Shown: positions 1-18,654, counted from the first letter of the stretch. The stretch: DNA of 64,000 nucleotides from Amorphochlora amoebiformis (GCA_054601695.1 BAAHQB010000105.1:62001-126000), one strand, 5' to 3'. Notes: generated by a model from the sequence alone, not told the origin. Translations and numbers: made by a program.

Positions 1-1659
<1,659 letters not shown>

Positions 1660-2299
1660 GAGTAGTCACAGTGTCAAGTTTGGGATTTATTTAATAGCAT
1701 CGAAGTCGATGAAGTTATCTGTCATTGGTTTTGCGTCTGGGTTCATCCACGTGAGTCTGTGGCTTCACGTATCCGATGTATCCCAGTGCAGTGTATACGG
1801 CTACATTTAAATTGTATGCATTACTGTACCATGACCCGAGTACTGCGGTATGACTGGCCTGATGGGACTCGTTTATGGACTATGATCCGACTTAGTATAC
1901 TGTATCAATACCACTAGTACATGTAGCGTAATGATTGTATACATCTAGTACATGTATATCGCACACTCATCTAGCTAGTTTATAACTATACTCACTCAGC
2001 TAGTAAACACTAGTAGTAGTGTATAATTTTATCTCCAATAACTAGAATTATCATGCTGTCCACCAGACCCTGGCCGCAAATTATGAAGGTGTGCCTAGCT
2101 AGAGTGCGAGACGGCATGCATTAATTCGGAGTCATGACTAGTATAACTAGATAAGTAGATCTAGAGATAAGCGTCCTCATTTCACACTGCTTAAGCAAGC
2201 GATATACAATGATTCCTTGACATCGATATCTATTATTACTCAGTATATAAATGATATGATAACATTATTTAATAATTAAATTCCGATTGACAAGTATAG

Positions 2300-2346
<47 letters not shown>

Positions 2347-2381
2347 ACGATATCTAGTATATAGGTATATATTGTGTACGC

Positions 2382-2445
<64 letters not shown>

Positions 2446-3190
2446 GCGTGTGTGTGTATACGCACCATCACAATGATTTCGCAATGATATAGTTACATAA
2501 TCAATTTCAGTTGCAGCTGAGTCGCTGGCAATGCCTTGTTCTAGTAGTTGGGTTCGTCGTCGACCTTCCCAGTCTCCACCTCACATAGGTCCGGATATAA
2601 TCGAAGATTTCATATCTCGAAATCATTAGTATTACCATGTCAACGGATCTGGTTGCATGATCTATACAATATTGAATTAACTTAAAACCCCCAGTGTAGA
2701 CGTTTACTAAAGGATTTCCCTAATTTTCTACCTTCTTACATATGTATAACATCCGTCAATACGCTATCCATGCATTTTTACGGTTGTTTGAGTGATTGAG
2801 ACTATTGAGAACTTGAGAGTTTGAGTGTTGATGCGAGGAATTAAATGAAGACTTTTATATCTAATATAAATATAAAGGCTTATCTTCGGGAATATATCTA
2901 TCATATTAAATCGATTACATATATATTAAGACATTGATATCCCTTCTTGTCTTTTTAACTTTTCGCTTGTGGCGGCGGCCTTCGACGCCGGGAAAGCCCG
3001 TCTGCTTCCACACCCCTTCTTTTCCCCTATTCCTAACCTCCCAAAAAAAAAACTGTAGATTTTTAAGACACAAATGTCAGTTCCGACTTCCATCCCCCAA
3101 GGTACCCCGTCAAATCACCATTTTGCCTTAATAAATGTCTCCTCTCCGAATTCTCTAGTGAAATGTGAACAGACCCTCTCCGCCTCTTTT
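1660..3190. other. Intergenic region between the methyltransferase-like gene and the FKBP gene
   Basis: No exon could be supported here. About 1660-1900 and 2470-2930 are ordinary complex sequence without an open frame that splices on. Positions 1910-2165 are rich in CTAG, and 2302-2440 is (TA)n. The stretch 2940-3190 is pyrimidine-rich and may hold the FKBP promoter, 5' UTR or an unrecognised first exon. In this stretch 'cttttcctctcag' at about 3187-3199 looks like a splice acceptor. Confidence 0.6.
1910..2165. repeat. CTAG-rich 3' flank (downstream of the methyltransferase-like gene)
   Basis: I count about 12 CTAG tetramers in about 255 bases, including doubled CTAGCTAG-type sites, in DNA with no TA array and no open frame. 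Similar stretches follow two other gene ends in this window (21187-21512 and 28985-29285). Confidence 0.6.
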
Positions 3191-3231
3191 TCCTCTCAGA
3201 CCCTTCTTCGGGCCTTGGAGCCCCACCAGGA

Positions 3232-3812
3232 ATGAAGAAGCCCTTTAATAGTGTGAAGGTGAAGGATTTCGAGGAAAAGGACGGTGAGATGTTGCCTCCG
3301 GGTTTGGGCTTGTCGAAGTATAAACCAAAAAGAACAGCTGGCGGAGTCAGAATTGAAGTTGTTAACAAAATTTATCCTTTCTCTCTTTTCGTGATTTTGT
3401 TCATGTACGAATTGGGAAGGAAGGCGGGTTATTTCTTTTTTGTGTGCATGTGTTTGAGATCGTCGTTGTAATACATGGGGTAACATACACACACACATAT
3501 ATATATAATATATATATACATACATACATACATATATATATAAACATATTATAATATGTATATGGATTAATCCATGTGTAATATGTATATATATGTACTT
3601 ATATATATATATATATATATATGCATTGCATTTGTGTTGTATAATTAACTTTTATTCAAGGTTATCAAGCCGGGAGACTTAACGAACTATCCAAAGCGGG
3701 TACAATATAATACACAGTATGCATGGCGTGTTTGCATTTAATGTGAACATATAATATATAAATATACATAGTATATATTTAATGTAAACATGGTATATGT
3801 ATATATACACAC

Positions 3813-3858
<46 letters not shown>

Positions 3859-4586
3859 GCATGTGCACATGTACATATGTACGATATGCATACATACGTG
3901 TACATATACATGAATATGTTTACATAACGTATACATACATACATTTATAGTTTTTGCAATTTTTTTTATGAATTCTGACATATCGCCAACAATAATATAT
4001 AATCTAGAACCAGAAATAGTTTAAGTTACCTTCAAATATAATCTCTAATATGACAGGGAGACACTCTGGCCATGCACTACACTGGCACGCTCGAATCAAA
4101 CGGGAAAAAATTCGACAGCTCTCGTGACCGAGGGTATCCTCTCTAGTCCTATATACCCCACCACCCTAACCCTATTCTAGCCAATAGCCTGAGCGAAACA
4201 GCCTAACCCTCCTAACCCAAACATTAACCCGAATCCCAAGCTACGAACCCGAAAGAGTAAGAGACGCAAAAAGTAAAATAAACGAAAAGTCGAAATAATC
4301 AGGAGAGTGTTTGAGTTTATGATCGGCGTCGGACAGGTGCCCCAACCCTAATCCTAGTTTAGAGACCTGTTACTAACTCTGCTCTCTGCCTCTTTGCGCT
4401 CTTTCTCTCTATATTCCCAACCCTTCTCTCTCTCTAGGCTCTTTTGTCTATGCCCAATTTCTTTTTCCTCTTTCTCATCTCCTTTCTCTTCCTTCTTTTT
4501 TATCTCTGGATATTACTCTTTCTCTAGTACCGTTTCCTCTCTTTCTGTTTCCTGCCCCTTTCTCTTCCCCATATTCCTCTCCCAAG

Positions 4587-4631
<45 letters not shown>

Positions 4632-4748
4632 GTAATATATATAATATATATATATATATATATGTATAAATACATATTATATATATATATATAGGGTTTG
4701 TATATTTTAAAATTTATATACATAGATAAAAATATATCATATGCATAC

Positions 4749-4799
<51 letters not shown>

Positions 4800-4819
4800 A
4801 AGTACGTATATACATATGT

Positions 4820-4885
<66 letters not shown>

Positions 4886-5047
4886 GTGCATATAAATATA
4901 GGTATATTGAAACATTCCTTTCCAAAGGCACATGTACTTCACGGAAAATGGATCCACCAAAACAAACTCGAACTCAACAAGCTTATACATATACGTATAT
5001 AATACTTATATTATATATATACATACATATAAATATATATTTATGTA

Positions 5048-5085
<38 letters not shown>

Positions 5086-5402
5086 TATACACATATATAT
5101 ACATAACCTTTACCTGACCAAAAACCTCAGGTAATTCGAGGGTGGGATGAAGGTATCTTAATGCTCTCCCTAGGTGCAAAGTCCAACCCGAGCCCTCATT
5201 TCAAATCATAACTAAGCAAACTCACCTAAGTATCGAACCCTAACCCCAACCGGGAACCAACTCAACCCTAACCTTAGGCGAACGTGCAAAGCTTTACATC
5301 CCTTCGGCCATGGCCTATGGCCCTCATGGGTAGCTCTAACCCGACTACCTTCTAGTATAAGTCCTAGTCCCCAGGCTATTTCTTAAGACTTCTTCGTGAA
5401 AA

Positions 5403-5467
<65 letters not shown>

Positions 5468-5485
5468 CATACACGTGTGTGTGTG

Positions 5486-5533
<48 letters not shown>

Positions 5534-5641
5534 TATATATATATATATTATATAATAATATGTACATATACATATATAAACAATAATATATATATATATA
5601 TGTATATTTACACACATATATATATATTATATATACATGTT

Positions 5642-5680
<39 letters not shown>

Positions 5681-6204
5681 GTATATATTACATTTTTATA
5701 TGACACATGTGTACATCGGTATATACACAGAGATATAAATTCTAATTAGGGCGGGAAACGATATTCCCCCAAATGCAGACCTTGTCTTTGACGTTGAGCT
5801 AGGTATATACACACTCCAGCCCCAATCTTAGCCCTACTATTTCCACTATCGACGTAGACTCTATCCCGAACCCAGCGGTCCCACCGCCCGGAGACGCATA
5901 TGTACATATTTGCATGGTTGGTACATGCTCATAGGGGTTCAAACCCTATACTGACCCTGATCCTAATAATCCTTACCCTAATCTCAACATATATTAACAG
6001 TGTCAATCAATGGACACACCCTAACCTCCCTCGCTCAAAGCGTCAACTCAAATTCCTACTCCGACGTCGAAGGAAAACCCCCAGGTAATCAAGCCTAAAG
6101 CCTAGCTATGAATAACCTCCAATCCTCACGCGAACCCCTACCTTAACTTTAATCTTCTTTAGTCTTTTAAGCAACCCAATATATATGTGTGTATATATAT
6201 ATAT

Positions 6205-6246
<42 letters not shown>

Positions 6247-6272
6247 GCATGTAACAAATACATATATATATA

Positions 6273-6315
<43 letters not shown>

Positions 6316-6320
6316 CATGC

Positions 6321-6351
<31 letters not shown>

Positions 6352-6354
6352 GTA

Positions 6355-6412
<58 letters not shown>

Positions 6413-6804
6413 ACATACACGTATATACATATATTTGTATGTGCATATATAAAGATATTTTGTACTTATATATATATATATATATATAATATATATATAT
6501 TATACAGTATATACATACCAGGTATTTTGTTTAGAAATATATTATATCTATATGTATATATATATATATGTTATATAATATATGTATATATATATATATA
6601 TATATATTATGTATACATTTCGTTTATTTGCACTCACATATACACTTATATAACACCAAAATACATATGTGTTTATACAGATAAATAAACATGTATACAT
6701 TCAAACCAAACTTAACACTGACCCTTTAAGGCTTGGTGAAGATCCGAGATAAGGTGCTGCCACCGATGGAAAAGAAACCGGTCTCAGATACCGCTAAGTG
6801 CTAG
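3232..6804 (+). CDS. FKBP-type peptidyl-prolyl cis-trans isomerase
   Basis: Eight exons: 3232-3357, 3661-3699, 4057-4133, 4303-4336, 5131-5173, 5278-5329, 5750-5802 and 6731-6804 (TAG 6802-6804), 165 residues with all phases matching. It should catalyse cis-trans isomerisation of prolyl bonds, probably in the cytosol or nucleus because no signal peptide is seen. The FKBP fold is complete: [52 protein letters not shown] and [15 protein letters not shown] supply the pocket residues Tyr, Phe-Asp, Arg, Phe, Val-Ile, Trp, Tyr and Phe known from FKBP12. About 40 charged residues precede the domain and about 22 follow it. The first donor is ambiguous (GTTGTT after Glu, or GTTAAC three bases on); Glu|Val fits the family spacing. 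The ATG at 3232 is the first in frame, but the frame stays open upstream (SSGLGAPPG), so an extra 5' exon is possible. Introns 4134-4302 and 5174-5277 are short and CCTAAC-rich; the others carry TA or C-rich tracts. Confidence 0.9.
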
Positions 6805-6963
6805 GGAAACGCAGAGAGGGAGAGAAGGAGAGAGAAAGAGAATTGAGGCAGTGTGCGACAAGGGGAAGGAGTAGGGAAAGTGTAAAAACAAGAGAGGAAG
6901 AGAAATTGAGACTTACGTGGGACTGAGAACGAATCCTAACGCTGACGGGGAAGCCTTACTTAG
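6805..6963. other. Short interval between FKBP stop and the first possible CWC2 exon
   Basis: Only 159 bases separate the FKBP stop from the first candidate CWC2 exon. The interval is purine-rich (GAGAGG runs, 6810-6905) and contains no ATG on the + strand that opens a convincing exon. The CWC2 promoter and start must therefore lie in or upstream of the FKBP 3' region, or the exon at 6964-7019 is not part of CWC2. That exon reads [19 protein letters not shown], has acceptor TTAG and a strong GTGAGT donor, and is in phase with 7352-7406. Confidence 0.5.
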
Positions 6964-7080
6964 GTTCCAACATTTGATCCAAATGATCCGAATGCTCCTG
7001 AAGGACTGCAGGATATTCCGTGAGTGTCTATATAATGATATGTTTGTTGTGTAGAAATTTCTGTATGTATATGTGCATGG

Positions 7081-7115
<35 letters not shown>

Positions 7116-7140
7116 TATATATGTAAATATTTATATATAT

Positions 7141-7188
<48 letters not shown>

Positions 7189-7252
7189 CATATATATATA
7201 TATATATATATTTAAATGTTAATACATGTGATAAGTGATATATAATACACGA

Positions 7253-7291
<39 letters not shown>

Positions 7292-7628
7292 CATATATTA
7301 CATATATATATATATATATGCATAATATATATATATATATAAAAGAGCAAGCAAGAGAGCTAAGAAAGAGCACCTCCTCAAAGGCCGTCGCTGGGCGAGG
7401 CTGCAAGTAACGTACACATAGTATAAAAATACAAATATATATTATATATACACAAATGTAACATATATACTCCATTATATATATATATATATATTATATA
7501 TATATATATATATAAACATATATATATATATATATATAAAGATATGTGGGTATATCTGAATATATATATATATATGTATATGTATATATATATATATGTG
7601 TGTGTGTATACTACACTATGCTAAAGAT

Positions 7629-7721
<93 letters not shown>

Positions 7722-9252
7722 TGTATATGTAATATATATATATATATATATATATATTTAGTATATTATATAAATATATATATATATAATATATATTATT
7801 AATGTATATGGATGATAGTATATATTAATATATATATATATATATATACGTTTGTCCCGATCATACGTTCAGGTTTCTGAGAAATCAAAAAAGCGGCTTC
7901 AGCTCGCCGAAGGATCAGATGATTACAACATCTGGTACATATCACCCACATGCTCTAATACAGGAACTGCAAAAGCACACATATTTGCATTATATTATAG
8001 TAAATTATGTAACATTACATTAGATTGTGTTACTATATTATATTTCATAACATTGCATCAATTTACTAATTAAATTATGTTATATTACATTACATTGTGT
8101 TGTATTATATTATAGTATATTATGTCATATTATATTATATTATATCAAATTAAGTTACATTATATCATTCCATATTATATATTATATTGTATTGTATTAT
8201 ATTATATTATGTTATATTATATTATATTATATTATAAAAATATTATATTACATTACATTATATTATATCATACTACATTACATTACATTATATTATATTA
8301 TATTATATTATATTATATTATATTATATTATATTATATTATACCATATTATATATTATATTATATTATAATTATAATTATATTATATTATATCATATTAT
8401 ATTATATTATATTATATTATATTATATTATATTATATATATATATTATATTATATTATATTATATTATATTGCATTATATTACATTATATTATATTATAT
8501 TATATTATATTATATTATATTATACTACATTACATTATATTATATTATATTATATTATATTATATTATACTATATTATATTATATTACATTATATTATGT
8601 TATATTATAATATGTTATATTATATTATATTATATTATATTATATTATATCATTTTAAACCATATTATATTATATTATGCTATATTAGTATATTAAAATT
8701 ATATTTTATTTTTTATATTGTATATATATTATACTATATTATATTATATTATATTATATTATATTATATTATATTATATTATATTATATTATATTATATT
8801 ATATTATATTATGTTGTATTATATTATATTGGAGTATATCATATCATGTCATAGTACATTATATATTATACTATATTATATTGTATTATTATATCATATT
8901 ATATTATATCATATTATATCATATTATATTATATTATACTATATTATATTATATTATATTATATTATATTATATTATACTACATATTATATTGTATTATA
9001 TTATATTATGTTATATTAGATTATATTATATTGTATTGTGTATGCATGTACGAATACGATCCACTTGAAACATTCAGGTACCACAAATACTACGGCGATG
9101 CGCAAGACCGTATCCGAGAAAAGGCAGTTGAACCCGATTAAGCTCAAATCCTTTCCTTCCCCCTTCTCTCTCTCTCTCTCTGACTATTCTCCTCCACTCT
9201 CTCTTTCCTTCTCTTTCTCCCTGTCTCTGGGGGTACATTCACACACGCCACC

Positions 9253-9293
<41 letters not shown>

Positions 9294-9325
9294 ATATATA
9301 TATATGTTTTTACGTAAACCTACAA

Positions 9326-9376
<51 letters not shown>

Positions 9377-9653
9377 CATATATTCCGGGGAGAGAATGGG
9401 CGTGTCTAGGGATAAAGAGGAGGGAAGGAGAAGAGATAAGGAGGAGGGAAAGAAGAGAGAAACACACAGACAGACAGATACATATATATAAATATAGGTA
9501 TATATATATTATATATATATATATATGTTTTTACGTAAACATACAAATATATCTATATATATATATATACATATATATATTCCTGGGGAGAGAATGGGCG
9601 TGTCTAGGGATAAGGAGGAGAGAAGGAGAAGAGAGAAACAGACAGACAGACAG

Positions 9654-9693
<40 letters not shown>

Positions 9694-9788
9694 TTATATA
9701 TATGTATATAGACATATATATATATAATATATATATATGCATGTATGTATATATACATACATAATATACACACGCATATGTGTATATG

Positions 9789-9834
<46 letters not shown>

Positions 9835-10504
9835 ATATAATATATATATATATACATGTACATATGTTCACATACAAATGTGTATAATGCCCATACATAC
9901 ATAAAAAGAATTGACAAAGAACTCTTAGTCCGATTCTTGATTACTCGTAACCCAGGCCCAAACTCGCTGTCGCCCGAAAATTGACTCAGGTTTACAGAAA
10001 ACATAAAGATTCCCAACCCTTGACTTAAAGTCGTCCAGCCTGTCCTCGATCACGTTCCGTACTATGTGTATATCGTCTAAATACATACTAATGCATACAT
10101 ATATAAATATATACTTACATAAAATTTACAAATTTAATATATATATATATATACATATATATATACACATATACATAAATTTGTATAATCCATATATTTA
10201 CATATATACAAAATATATTTATATGTATATATAGATGGATAGATATAATATATAATATATATATATATATATATGTGTAAGTATACATATATCTACATAT
10301 TTTTTATAAATGTATAATATAGATGTATATATATATATATACATATATACATATATATATATATATAATATATATATATATACACATATATATATATATT
10401 ATATATATATATATATATGTGCTATAAATACGAAATTTGAGTCTATAGACAATTGTTTATTCTATACATTTATACACATACATATATGTGCAGACATATT
10501 GATA

Positions 10505-10555
<51 letters not shown>

Positions 10556-10679
10556 CATATATATATACATAAAATACATGTACACACACATGTTCTTCTA
10601 TTTGTTAGGGATGACACTGGGAGATATAACCGATAACAAATTTATCTGTGTCCACTTTGCAATGGGTATCTTCATATAC

Positions 10680-10764
<85 letters not shown>

Positions 10765-10947
10765 TACTTTCCATTAAATGTATTCTTATAAAGTATATAT
10801 AGATAGGATCTAAATACAAACATAAATATATGCGTATATGATGAAAATGTATATATGTATATATATATGTATATATATATGAGTGTGCAAATTTATAGTT
10901 TTTATTTTCGTATATAGATGTAAACACATTTCTCTTTATACATTCAT

Positions 10948-10993
<46 letters not shown>

Positions 10994-11764
10994 TATCATA
11001 CATATGCAAATAACATATGTAAACTAACATAAAACGATATGCTTTTCGTTTTACAAGTGTACATATATAGGCGACTGTACACATGGGGCAGACTGTAAGT
11101 TTCTACACCGGTGCGTAGATCATTTCTCTATCTTCTCTGTCTCCCTCATTCTCCCTCCCACCCTTTACTCCTTCACTTTTGCTCTTTCTCTCTCCTCTCT
11201 CTCTCTCTGCCTCTCCTCTCCTCTCCATATCTTCTATCTTTAACTGATCCCCCCTCTCTCCTATCTCCTCTCCCTTCTCTATATCGTTTCATTTCTCTTC
11301 TATACTTCTAGACTCCTGCCCTTCTCCTCGAAGAGAAAATGGACAGGGGATATTTCAAAACACATTTATACACGTATCCATACAGACATTCGTACAATAC
11401 ATATTTATACAACACTTATGTGTCTACATATGTATAAATTTATGTAATTAGACGTTACATAAAATTTTCAATATATATATAGATACATTAATTAATAGTT
11501 ATGTATATATACATGTATATATATGTATATATATATACAAATATATACACTATAACATTTAATATATATATATATACATATATAAATACATATATATATA
11601 TATATATATATAATATATATATATATAATGTATGTACATATATATATATATATATATACACATATATTATATATATATATATGTATATAGATATATATAT
11701 ATATGTATATATATATATGTGTGTGTGTATATATATATATGCAATACATATACATATCTATGTT

Positions 11765-11804
<40 letters not shown>

Positions 11805-12449
11805 ATATATATATAAATATTTGTATACACATATGTATATCCAGTCTCCCGACTTTAGCGGACGAGAAGTATATTAGCCATCTTAATGATATTTTTGGAA
11901 GGTTGACCAAAGTCTAACCCTAGCCCTAATTCTGACGTTAACCCTAACGACCGTACCCTATCACTAAGCCCCGCCCCATAGCTCTAATTTCACTTACACT
12001 AGTTACGAAATTTGAGAATCATAACTGTAGCTTTTTTAATGCTCTTTTTTTTTAAGGGAGAGGCATAATGAGCACAGCGAGAACATGGGTGGGGTTGGAT
12101 CGTTTCTCAAGAATACTAGGACGCTATACGTTACCGGTGAGAGGGAGGTGTATATCTGAAGGAAGCGTAGGGACTGCGAGTGAGAACAAGACCAAAAGGG
12201 GGGAGAATGAAAGAGAGAAAAGGAAAGGAACATCTCAAATCAAATATTGAAATTTACTAGCAATATTTGATGTAAGGACTGATGTGTGGATATATGTACA
12301 GGAATGGCAGTAATGTCTAGCCCGCAGGGAGATGAGATTCTTGCGCGGTGTGTATACGCACTTATTTGTGCATGAACGGAATACACACACATACAAATCT
12401 GCATGTAGATGTACACATATACAAATCTGCATGTAGATGTATATAAATA

Positions 12450-12498
<49 letters not shown>

Positions 12499-12622
12499 TC
12501 GTACATATACATACATATTTCTTTACACTATACATGTATATATGTACAAACATATAATATACACATTATATATGTATATATATATATATATTAAATCTAT
12601 ATGCACACACACATATATATAC

Positions 12623-12668
<46 letters not shown>

Positions 12669-12891
12669 ATGTATATATATATAATATTTATAGTATAAAT
12701 ATATACATGTATACATATATATATATATATAACGTATATATGCATCTATGTATGTATATGTATATCTTAAATGCATATATGTTTGAATCCCTTTAATAAT
12801 TTAAGCACATCTAATTTACGTAACGTATTTAGGCATTTTGGAGAGTGGGGGGAGATCGAGGAGGTAAACTAGAATAAACCAGTATACATTT

Positions 12892-12947
<56 letters not shown>

Positions 12948-13065
12948 TATATACGTATATGGACATGAATATGCAAATACATGTGCATTAATCTAAAAGA
13001 AAAACAAAGTTATGTTACATTCATATACATGTGTATATACAATGTATATATATATACACATATAT

Positions 13066-13155
<90 letters not shown>

Positions 13156-13170
13156 TATATATGTACGTAT

Positions 13171-13204
<34 letters not shown>

Positions 13205-13260
13205 ATATATAATATATATGCATTCTATATATAATATATATGCATGCATGCAAATGTACT

Positions 13261-13291
<31 letters not shown>

Positions 13292-13476
13292 ATATATGTG
13301 TCTGTATATATATATATATATGTGTGTGTGTAAATTTATATCTTCGTGTTGTATGTATTGTTTTATACAAATTACTCTTACAATATATGAATAAATATAT
13401 ACACGTATATATAATATGTATACATATATATGTATTTGTGTATATATATATATATTGGTAATGTATGCATGTATAT

Positions 13477-13530
<54 letters not shown>

Positions 13531-13539
13531 ATATACGTT

Positions 13540-13571
<32 letters not shown>

Positions 13572-13677
13572 TGCATATATATATACACAAATATATATAT
13601 ATATATATATATATATGCATATTATAAATATATATATATATACATATATATATTATACACATATATATACACACGTA

Positions 13678-13715
<38 letters not shown>

Positions 13716-13761
13716 ATGTATGTGCGTACGCATACAAAAGTATGTTCACATGCTCAGATGT

Positions 13762-13810
<49 letters not shown>

Positions 13811-14003
13811 CATAAACATATATATATATATATATGTATGTATATATAAAATATGAATACATAGATTTCCTTAAAGCCTAAGTATGGATGTGCCTTCGTA
13901 CGTTTTACTCATCGTTTTTATGCAGAGTTCGCAAAGGTACATATTTATAATATTAAATATATATATTTACATATACTATGTATTTCTTCATGTCTGTATA
14001 CTG

Positions 14004-14070
<67 letters not shown>

Positions 14071-14098
14071 GCATACAAACAAATAAATATATATATAT

Positions 14099-14145
<47 letters not shown>

Positions 14146-14197
14146 TCTATATATCTGTAATACTTATTTTTATATTATAAATATAGATATATATATA

Positions 14198-14240
<43 letters not shown>

Positions 14241-14669
14241 TATACATACATATATATATATATGTATATACATACATATATATACATATATGTAATACAT
14301 ATTTGTATATCGCATATATATATATATGTATATTATATGTGTATACTATTATATACATATGTGTATGTATCTAAAAAGTGTATTGCATTAATTTATATAT
14401 GTGTGTACATATATACATATACATATATATATATATATATATTTATATATGTTTGTGTGCGTACTACATGTAACATGTAATGCATATACATACGTATTGG
14501 TAATATGTCAGATCGCTATGGCAGAGCAATCCTTGGATCATGGGGTGGAGTCTATCTAAACGAATGGATAAATACTTATTTATCTGAAAATTACAATATA
14601 TATTTACGTATGATGTCAGTATATGTGTGCGTGTTTGTTAATAACATATATATATATATACATATATAC

Positions 14670-14704
<35 letters not shown>

Positions 14705-14754
14705 TGTATATAAATATAGATGTATGTATGTACATATATGTACATACATATATC

Positions 14755-14821
<67 letters not shown>

Positions 14822-14913
14822 ATATATAGATGTATATATATATATATGTATGTATATATGTGTGTATATGTATGTGTGTGTATGTATATGTACATGCATG
14901 TCTACATATATAA

Positions 14914-14985
<72 letters not shown>

Positions 14986-15288
14986 GTATATCTATAACGC
15001 ACAAATATATTGATTTATTAGATATTGGTGTATGTTGGATAAGTTATTTTCAAATAGGAACAAATCAACTGTCGCTGGGCCTATGATGATCCCAATCCAA
15101 AGTCCAGTATTGACATTTAATACCCATTTGACATGCAAAGCATATTTCAGTATAAGTGTATAAATATGTATATATCTATATGTATATATGGAACATATAT
15201 ATATGTGTGGGTGTATATAATATATATATGCATGTGTGTGTATTTGCACTGTATCTGAATGAATGTGTATTTGTATGTTGATGTATAT

Positions 15289-15331
<43 letters not shown>

Positions 15332-15435
15332 TATATATATATAGAGAGAGAGAGAGATGTATATATACATATATATATTTATATATACATATATATATTG
15401 ATATATATGAAATATATTGATGCAAAAATGTATAC

Positions 15436-15468
<33 letters not shown>

Positions 15469-15535
15469 AAATATTTTTTTTTTATGTATATGTATACGTA
15501 TATATATATGTGTGTGTATGTATATACATAAATGT

Positions 15536-15575
<40 letters not shown>

Positions 15576-15998
15576 GATATATATGTATATACATATATTA
15601 TATATGTATGTATATGTATATATATAATATATAATATATATATATATGTAATATATCTATATATTAAATATACATTATGTAGTTATGTAATGTTTTTTAT
15701 ATATATGCCTAAATATGTATATACATATGCGTATGTAAAATATGTATATACATATACATATGTAAATTAAACACACATATACATAAAAATATATATACAC
15801 ATATAAATGTGTGTGTGTGTGTATATGTGTATAATTAGGGCGGGGATCCGCAAGAAGTGGGAAAATGAACAGAAGCTAAAGGATAGGCTAGAGGAACTTG
15901 GGTGCTGCATATATACACATATGCCTATGTATAAAAACATACATGTACCCAAAAACATGTATATGTGCATGTATATTCATATACACATATATATATAC

Positions 15999-16046
<48 letters not shown>

Positions 16047-16079
16047 GACATATACATCATATTCAATGTCAGTATATAC

Positions 16080-16114
<35 letters not shown>

Positions 16115-16241
16115 CATGTATGTAAGTACATATATATATATATATATATAATACATATTATTTATATATATATATATACATATACACACACATATACATA
16201 TATATTATATTATGTACAACACATGCACACAGTATCCATAT

Positions 16242-16286
<45 letters not shown>

Positions 16287-16312
16287 AACTTTTATAAATG
16301 TGTATTCAGTAC

Positions 16313-16388
<76 letters not shown>

Positions 16389-16687
16389 GAATATTCAAAT
16401 GTATGGATAGGTAATTACATATATATATCTAACGTACATACATGGGAACGCATAGATACAGCCACAGAGGTGAAGCCGTAGGATACGATATGCCTGCCAA
16501 CTACAATCCTAGTTATACCCAGGTAAATTCGGTATGTATATTATACATATATATCTATCTATCTATCTATATATATATATATATACATATGTATGTGTGT
16601 GTGTGTATGTATGTATGTATAATATGTATATATAAGGATATATGTATATGTACGTATGTATGTATAATATATATATATATATATATC

Positions 16688-16720
<33 letters not shown>

Positions 16721-16808
16721 GTAATATATTATATAAACTATATATGTATACATGTGTGTGTGTTTGTGTGTGTTATGTGTATGCGAATACATATATATTA
16801 CGCATACA

Positions 16809-16850
<42 letters not shown>

Positions 16851-17208
16851 ATAGATCTGTACATGATATATATGTATTATATATATATATATATGTATAT
16901 ATGTAAATATCTTGTATATTATGGTATCCAATTTATATATATACGTAAGTTACCACTATGTGTTGCTTAGAATTTGACAACATATGGAAAACAATCGGAA
17001 ATGTACCCTTCAACAGACAATCAGTACCAGGTATGGAAATTAACTTTACATGTACATGTTATATATATATATATATATATGTAATATCAAAATTGTACAT
17101 ACTTAACCATTCCACCAATCCCCCAGGCAAATTCGGAATACTACAACCAGTACTACCAGAATTTCCAAAACTACTACAAGCAGGTAAATTGTAGCTATTT
17201 ACATGTAT

Positions 17209-17258
<50 letters not shown>

Positions 17259-18043
17259 GTACATACACATATCTATATACATAAAAATATACATGTGTAT
17301 GCTTAATATATAAACATATGTATATATATATATGTGTGTGTGTGTATTATATAATATATTACAATAGACATTATGTATTGATCCTCCTACTCACCCCAAC
17401 AACCTTCACCGTAACCCTAAGCCTAGTTCAAACCCTGATTTGCGTCGAATACATATTAAATATTACTAACACTAAGCCTCTGATAATTTTTTTTTAATAA
17501 CCATTAGTTCTCGCAGAACGGCTATCTTCCTGCCAATACTGACCTAGGCCAAGGGGCAGCAGAAGACACAAGGGGGCAAACAAGAGGGACAAAGAGGGTG
17601 TGGAGTCTTATTGACTTTTTCTATTCTTCAGAGTTCTTTGATTTTCATTCCTCTGATTTTGTTTTTTTATTCATAGATATGTATGTGCGCCTTATGTTCT
17701 ATTACCCTGGCTCTCTTTGTCTTTGTGATGTTGCGGGGATGTAAATATTGTTATCGTATGTGAATGTCCATATAAATATATATACAAATATGTACATATG
17801 TACCTATATATATATATATGTATGGATAGGTATATATAATATACATATATATATATATATGTACGATATATGTATATATGTACATATGTATGTAGTATAT
17901 ATATATTCATATACAGTTGTATGTACATACCTAGATGTGTGTATTTACATGTGTACATGTTATCTACGCATAAAAATGTAAATGCGTTCTCATATTTGTA
18001 TGCACATATTCCAAAATCACACACTACTCGATATCCATATTGG

Positions 18044-18080
<37 letters not shown>

Positions 18081-18235
18081 CAAGTACATATATATTAATA
18101 TGTAGAAACAATCTGAAATTGGCCCCATGGCGCCCGATACGATGAGAGCACAAAAGGAAAGAAAGGTATGCCAACTGAACAACACATGTTATAGTACACA
18201 TTAATGTATGCATGCATTCATTTATATACGATGTG

Positions 18236-18297
<62 letters not shown>

Positions 18298-18597
18298 TAT
18301 ATATATATATATATAAATTATATGTTATACACACACACACACACATATGTATATATATATATATATATGTGTGTGTGTACATATTTATACAAATAGGAAT
18401 ATATATATATATATATAATATAATATATATATAGAGAGAGAGAGAAGTATGTATTCACTATATATATGTATATGTGTATCGTATGAATATGTATAATACA
18501 TAGGCAGCATAAATATTTATATATATATATATATACATATATATTTATTTATGTTTGTATATTCATACATACGTTTCTATATATTACATTGTATGTC

Positions 18598-18654
<57 letters not shown>

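Noticed and set aside
4765-4797. AAT trinucleotide run, and similar TTA/AAT runs at 44028-44063 and 48645-48725, as possible coding homopolymers
   Set aside because: They lie in introns and are simple microsatellites.
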